Part shown: piece by piece, positions 61,639 through 64,000 of the stretch
Layout of the letters: each line of letters begins with the position of its first letter
Position numbering within the stretch: the first letter of the stretch is position 1
From: Bifidobacterium saimiriisciurei
GTDB lineage: Bacteria > Actinomycetota > Actinomycetes > Actinomycetales > Bifidobacteriaceae
Assembly (NCBI RefSeq): GCF_010667655.1
Contig: NZ_WHZU01000010.1
Location: 45,219 to 109,218 of the forward strand
Length of the DNA: 64,000 bases
Direction: 5' to 3'
The notes under the pieces: generated by a model
Databases searched by the model: none
What the model saw: the letters and a program-made list of their open reading frames with translations, nothing else
What the model was told of the DNA's origin: nothing
Position numbers and translations under genes: made by a program

Positions 61639-62229
61639 TCACTCCTGCGCGAGAGTGAAGCCCGCAAACGTGAAGCCGGGGCTGACCACGCAGGAGACCA
61701 GCGCGTCACCGTCGCTGGGAATGGTGCGTTGCCATACGCCGGCCGGCACAATCGCGTGGCCGGTCACCGGACCATCCGATGGTTCGGCGACCGATGAGGA
61801 CCTCGAATCCGTCCGCAGTCCGGCGCCGAGCGTGATGCGTCGAGAGGCTTCGGGATTCGGGCTGGCACCGTCGCCGGCAAGCTCAAGCGTTACCTGACCC
61901 GGACCGTGCCACAGCCAGAGTTCGTCGGCATCCACCTGATGCCAATCGCTGAAATCGCCCTTGGGCAGCAGGAAGTATATCAACGACGCCAGCGGGCGCT
62001 CGCCGGTGGTCGTAGCGGTGCCGGGTTGCGTCGCGCTCGCGAAATCGGCGGGTGCCAACGATGCCGACTGCCAGTCACGCACATACCATCCGCCCTCCGG
62101 ATGCGCCTCCATGCCGAGCCTGTCGATGATCGAGCGGGCGTAATCGCTCAGCGGCGGAATATCATGCGCCGGCTGGGTGGGGTTGTTCCGCGTGGAACTG
62201 TTTATGGAATCGGAATTGGCCTGCGACAT
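61639..62229 (-). CDS. Cupin-fold protein (DUF985 / Cupin_5)
   Basis: This 196-residue protein has the DUF985 start (MEAHPEGGWYVRDW), SLIYFLLPKGDFSDWHQVDADELW and C-terminal SCVVSPGFTFAGFTLAQE. These proteins have a single jelly-roll cupin fold and a mostly unknown function. ATG 62229 has AAGGAG; the longer frame upstream lacks a site. The N-terminal 40 residues are low-complexity Ser/Asn-rich. Confidence 0.82.
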   Translation of the reverse strand: MSQANSDSINSSTRNNPTQPAHDIPPLSDYARSIIDRLGMEAHPEGGWYVRDWQSASLAPADFASATQPGTATTTGERPLASLIYFLLPKGDFSDWHQVDADELWLWHGPGQVTLELAGDGASPNPEASRRITLGAGLRTDSRSSSVAEPSDGPVTGHAIVPAGVWQRTIPSDGDALVSCVVSPGFTFAGFTLAQE

Positions 62230-62573
62230 GGCTCGTTCTCCTTCGACGGCTGTTCTTCTTCGATGTTCGTCGTTCATTGTTCCGCTGCTGATGCATCTGC
62301 GTAGATGCCGCAACGGAATGCTGGTTTCCACTGTAGAGGGGAATGCCCCGGTCTTTGGGTATTCGGCGAGGGGGTGAGTCTTGTGACGGACCGTATATCA
62401 GGCTTTATATGATGGAGACAATGAGGAGGTCGTTCATCGTCGAGCGTCTGTCGGGTCGTATATTCGGCGGTTTGGCATTTGAGGATGCAAATATCCAACG
62501 GTTCTGAACCGATTTGCCGGATGCTCGTTCAACGGTCGGCGGCGAACGCGCAAGCATAGGGAGAAGATGCCAT

Positions 62574-63770
62574 ATGGGACTAAGAAAATCACGGCGGACG
62601 AATGCGTCGGAACCGACGGTTCGGCCAGGTGGAGAAGACGTTGAGAAGACAGTGGCTTTCCCTGCTTCCACCGAGGAGTCGTGGCGGCATGCGGCCCCGC
62701 CGATGGGTACGGCCGTATCGGTCGAGCCGCCGGTGACGTCTTCCGTTCCGGCGGATACCGTGGCGATTCCACCGGTGGTTCCGCCGTCAAACCCGCCGAT
62801 TGATGACGGCCTCGCGTCTACGGGCGGAAGCGGTCGACGCGGTGGGCGCGCGCGTCATGGGAGCCATGGCGGACATCGTGCCAAAAAACCGTTTTGGAAA
62901 CGATGGTGGTGCTGGCTGATCGTGGCGGTATTCGTCATCGGTGGCATCGGGTACGCCATGGAACCGTCCATTGCCGTGCCGAACACCGTCGGGCAGGGAA
63001 TCGCCGATGCACAATCCGCCTTGAAGGATGCCGGATTCGAAAACATCGAGATATCGGGCCGAGATGGCGGCAAGGACGAGATTTGGACGGTGAAATCACA
63101 GGACCCCGATGGCGGGCAGGCGAAAAAGTCGGTCACCATCACGCTCACCGTGGAGAAGGACCTCGCCCGTGTGAAGAACTACGCGGAGACGGGCATGAAA
63201 CTGGACAAGGCCAAGGAAGCTTTGTCCGATGCGGGATATGACGCCGGTGACTATAAGGTCGAAAGCGATACCGGCAAGACCGTGGTCAAAGAATCCAATT
63301 GGGTGATCGTGTCGGTATCCGACGATTCCATGCTGGTCATCACCGTGCACAACAAGGCAGCTGATGACGCCGCCAAGAAGAAGGCGGCTGAGGAGAAGGC
63401 CGCGGCTGAGAAGGCGGCTGCCGAAAAAGCCGCTGCGGAGAAGGCCGCTGCGGAGAAGAAGGCGCAGGAGGAGGAAGCGGCTCGCAAAGCGCAGGAGCAG
63501 AAGGCCGCCGAAGAGGCCGCCAAGGCAAAACAGCAGCAGGAGCAGCAGGCTCAGCAACAGCAGCAAAGCCAATCCACACAGGGTGGCAATAGCGGCAGTG
63601 GGCAGTCCTCCGGCGGGAGCAGTGGCAATGGCGGCGGCAATGGAGGAAGCGGCACGCTGTCGGCCGTGTGCGAGGACGGCACGACGTCCGTTTCCGCGCC
63701 AGGCGCCCCGAACTATCGCGGCATGTGCTCCGGTCACGGCGGCATCAAGCAGAAGCTCGGCCGGAACTGA
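62574..63770 (+). CDS. Membrane protein with PASTA-like repeats and a C-terminal DUF3761-like domain
   Basis: This 398-residue protein has a disordered cytosolic N-terminus (about 1-100), one membrane helix (about 110-128), two PASTA-like units (about 130-198 and 200-263), and an Ala/Lys/Glu repeat region of (EKAAA)n type (about 265-325). A Gln/Gly/Ser-rich linker and a Cys-containing domain CEDGTTSVSAPG...GMCSGHGG resembling DUF3761 follow. PASTA units bind peptidoglycan or muropeptides in kinases and PBPs; no kinase is present. ATG 62574 has GGGAGAAG. The helical repeat may span the wall. Confidence 0.78.
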   Translation: MGLRKSRRTNASEPTVRPGGEDVEKTVAFPASTEESWRHAAPPMGTAVSVEPPVTSSVPADTVAIPPVVPPSNPPIDDGLASTGGSGRRGGRARHGSHGGHRAKKPFWKRWWCWLIVAVFVIGGIGYAMEPSIAVPNTVGQGIADAQSALKDAGFENIEISGRDGGKDEIWTVKSQDPDGGQAKKSVTITLTVEKDLARVKNYAETGMKLDKAKEALSDAGYDAGDYKVESDTGKTVVKESNWVIVSVSDDSMLVITVHNKAADDAAKKKAAEEKAAAEKAAAEKAAAEKAAAEKKAQEEEAARKAQEQKAAEEAAKAKQQQEQQAQQQQQSQSTQGGNSGSGQSSGGSSGNGGGNGGSGTLSAVCEDGTTSVSAPGAPNYRGMCSGHGGIKQKLGRN

Positions 63771-63834
63771 TACGCTGTACGCCTCGGATTGAGGCGTTCC
63801 GGGAGCATTCGGAAGCCGCCGTGTGAAATGAGTG

Positions 63835-63998
63835 ATGGACGACGTCACTAAAACTCGGATTTGCGACGTCGTCCGTTGACTTGAAGCGGTTTCGATGGAC
63901 GACGTCGCAAATCGAGGGATGTTGTGACGTCGTCCATCGAAAATGGGGTGATATCGATGGATTGCGTTGTGATTTGGGATTTTTGCAACGCAATCCAT
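63835..63998. repeat. Array of three hairpin units (ATGGA...TCCAT) at the window end
   Basis: Units at 63835-63876 (42 nt), 63895-63937 (43 nt) and 63957-63998 (42 nt), spaced 18-19 nt, repeat the plan of 28794-29071. The first two have CGACG arms, the third TTGCG arms, each matched by its partner. The array may continue past base 64000. Confidence 0.78.
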
Positions 63999-64000
63999 CG

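Overview
The window is a high-GC chromosomal segment with the codon use, gene content and repeats of an actinobacterium. The best match is the genus Bifidobacterium; this is inferred from gene content, and no 16S rRNA gene is present. No integrase, transposase, rRNA or CRISPR array was found. The only RNA gene I can support is a CAU-anticodon tRNA at 2281-2354.

Layout. 1-4.1 kb: the 3' part of citrate synthase, a secreted-type polysaccharide deacetylase, the tRNA and an MFS permease. 4.1-11.8 kb: a minus-strand nucleoside salvage cluster (deoC, deoB, deoD, SorC/DeoR-type regulator, deoA, CNT nucleoside permease, nucleoside hydrolase). A shared operator-like motif lies before deoC and deoA. 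12-18.9 kb: a voltage-gated-type K+ channel gene, then an apparent GABA-use cluster (permease, GABA aminotransferase, 4-hydroxybutyrate dehydrogenase) with a divergent PucR regulator. 19-26.5 kb: housekeeping genes (rpmE, prfA, prmC, a maa-like gene, a Sua5-type gene, a WecA/TagO-type gene, an AtpI-like gene, guaB). 26.6-34 kb: an arylsulfotransferase-like exoprotein, an array of hairpin repeats, and an alpha-glucoside locus (MFS, GH13 alpha-glucosidase, LacI). 34.1-35 kb: orn, whose 3' end is duplicated.

35.2-45 kb and 52.5-61.4 kb hold the most unusual content. A polar amino-acid ABC transporter (35.2-38.5 kb) is followed by a D-proline reductase cluster: prdC-like, prdA, a small CBO2463/CBO2479-type gene, prdB with Cys in place of selenocysteine, a TetR regulator and a proline racemase. 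After a complete type I restriction-modification locus (hsdM, hsdS, hsdR, 45.3-52.4 kb) comes a glycyl radical enzyme. Its residues match trans-4-hydroxy-L-proline dehydratase (HypD), not pyruvate formate-lyase. Its likely activase lies 4.6 kb away, with an AEC permease next to it.

Between hypD and the activase gene sits a 1,245-residue surface protein on the opposite strand. It has two HEFGH metallopeptidase-like modules and an LAxTG-type sorting signal. It lies within a 4.1-kb segment flanked by an exact 28-bp direct repeat, one copy of which is the 3' end of the activase gene. A site resembling the putative prd operator lies before the surface protein gene.

Together the genes suggest, by inference, a hydroxyproline/proline reductive (Stickland-type) pathway: hydroxyproline to pyrroline-5-carboxylate (HypD), to L-proline (ProC, not in the window), to D-proline (racemase), to 5-aminovalerate (PrdA/PrdB). 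The surface protein could supply peptides. The window ends with a PASTA-domain membrane protein and a second run of 42-nt hairpin repeats.
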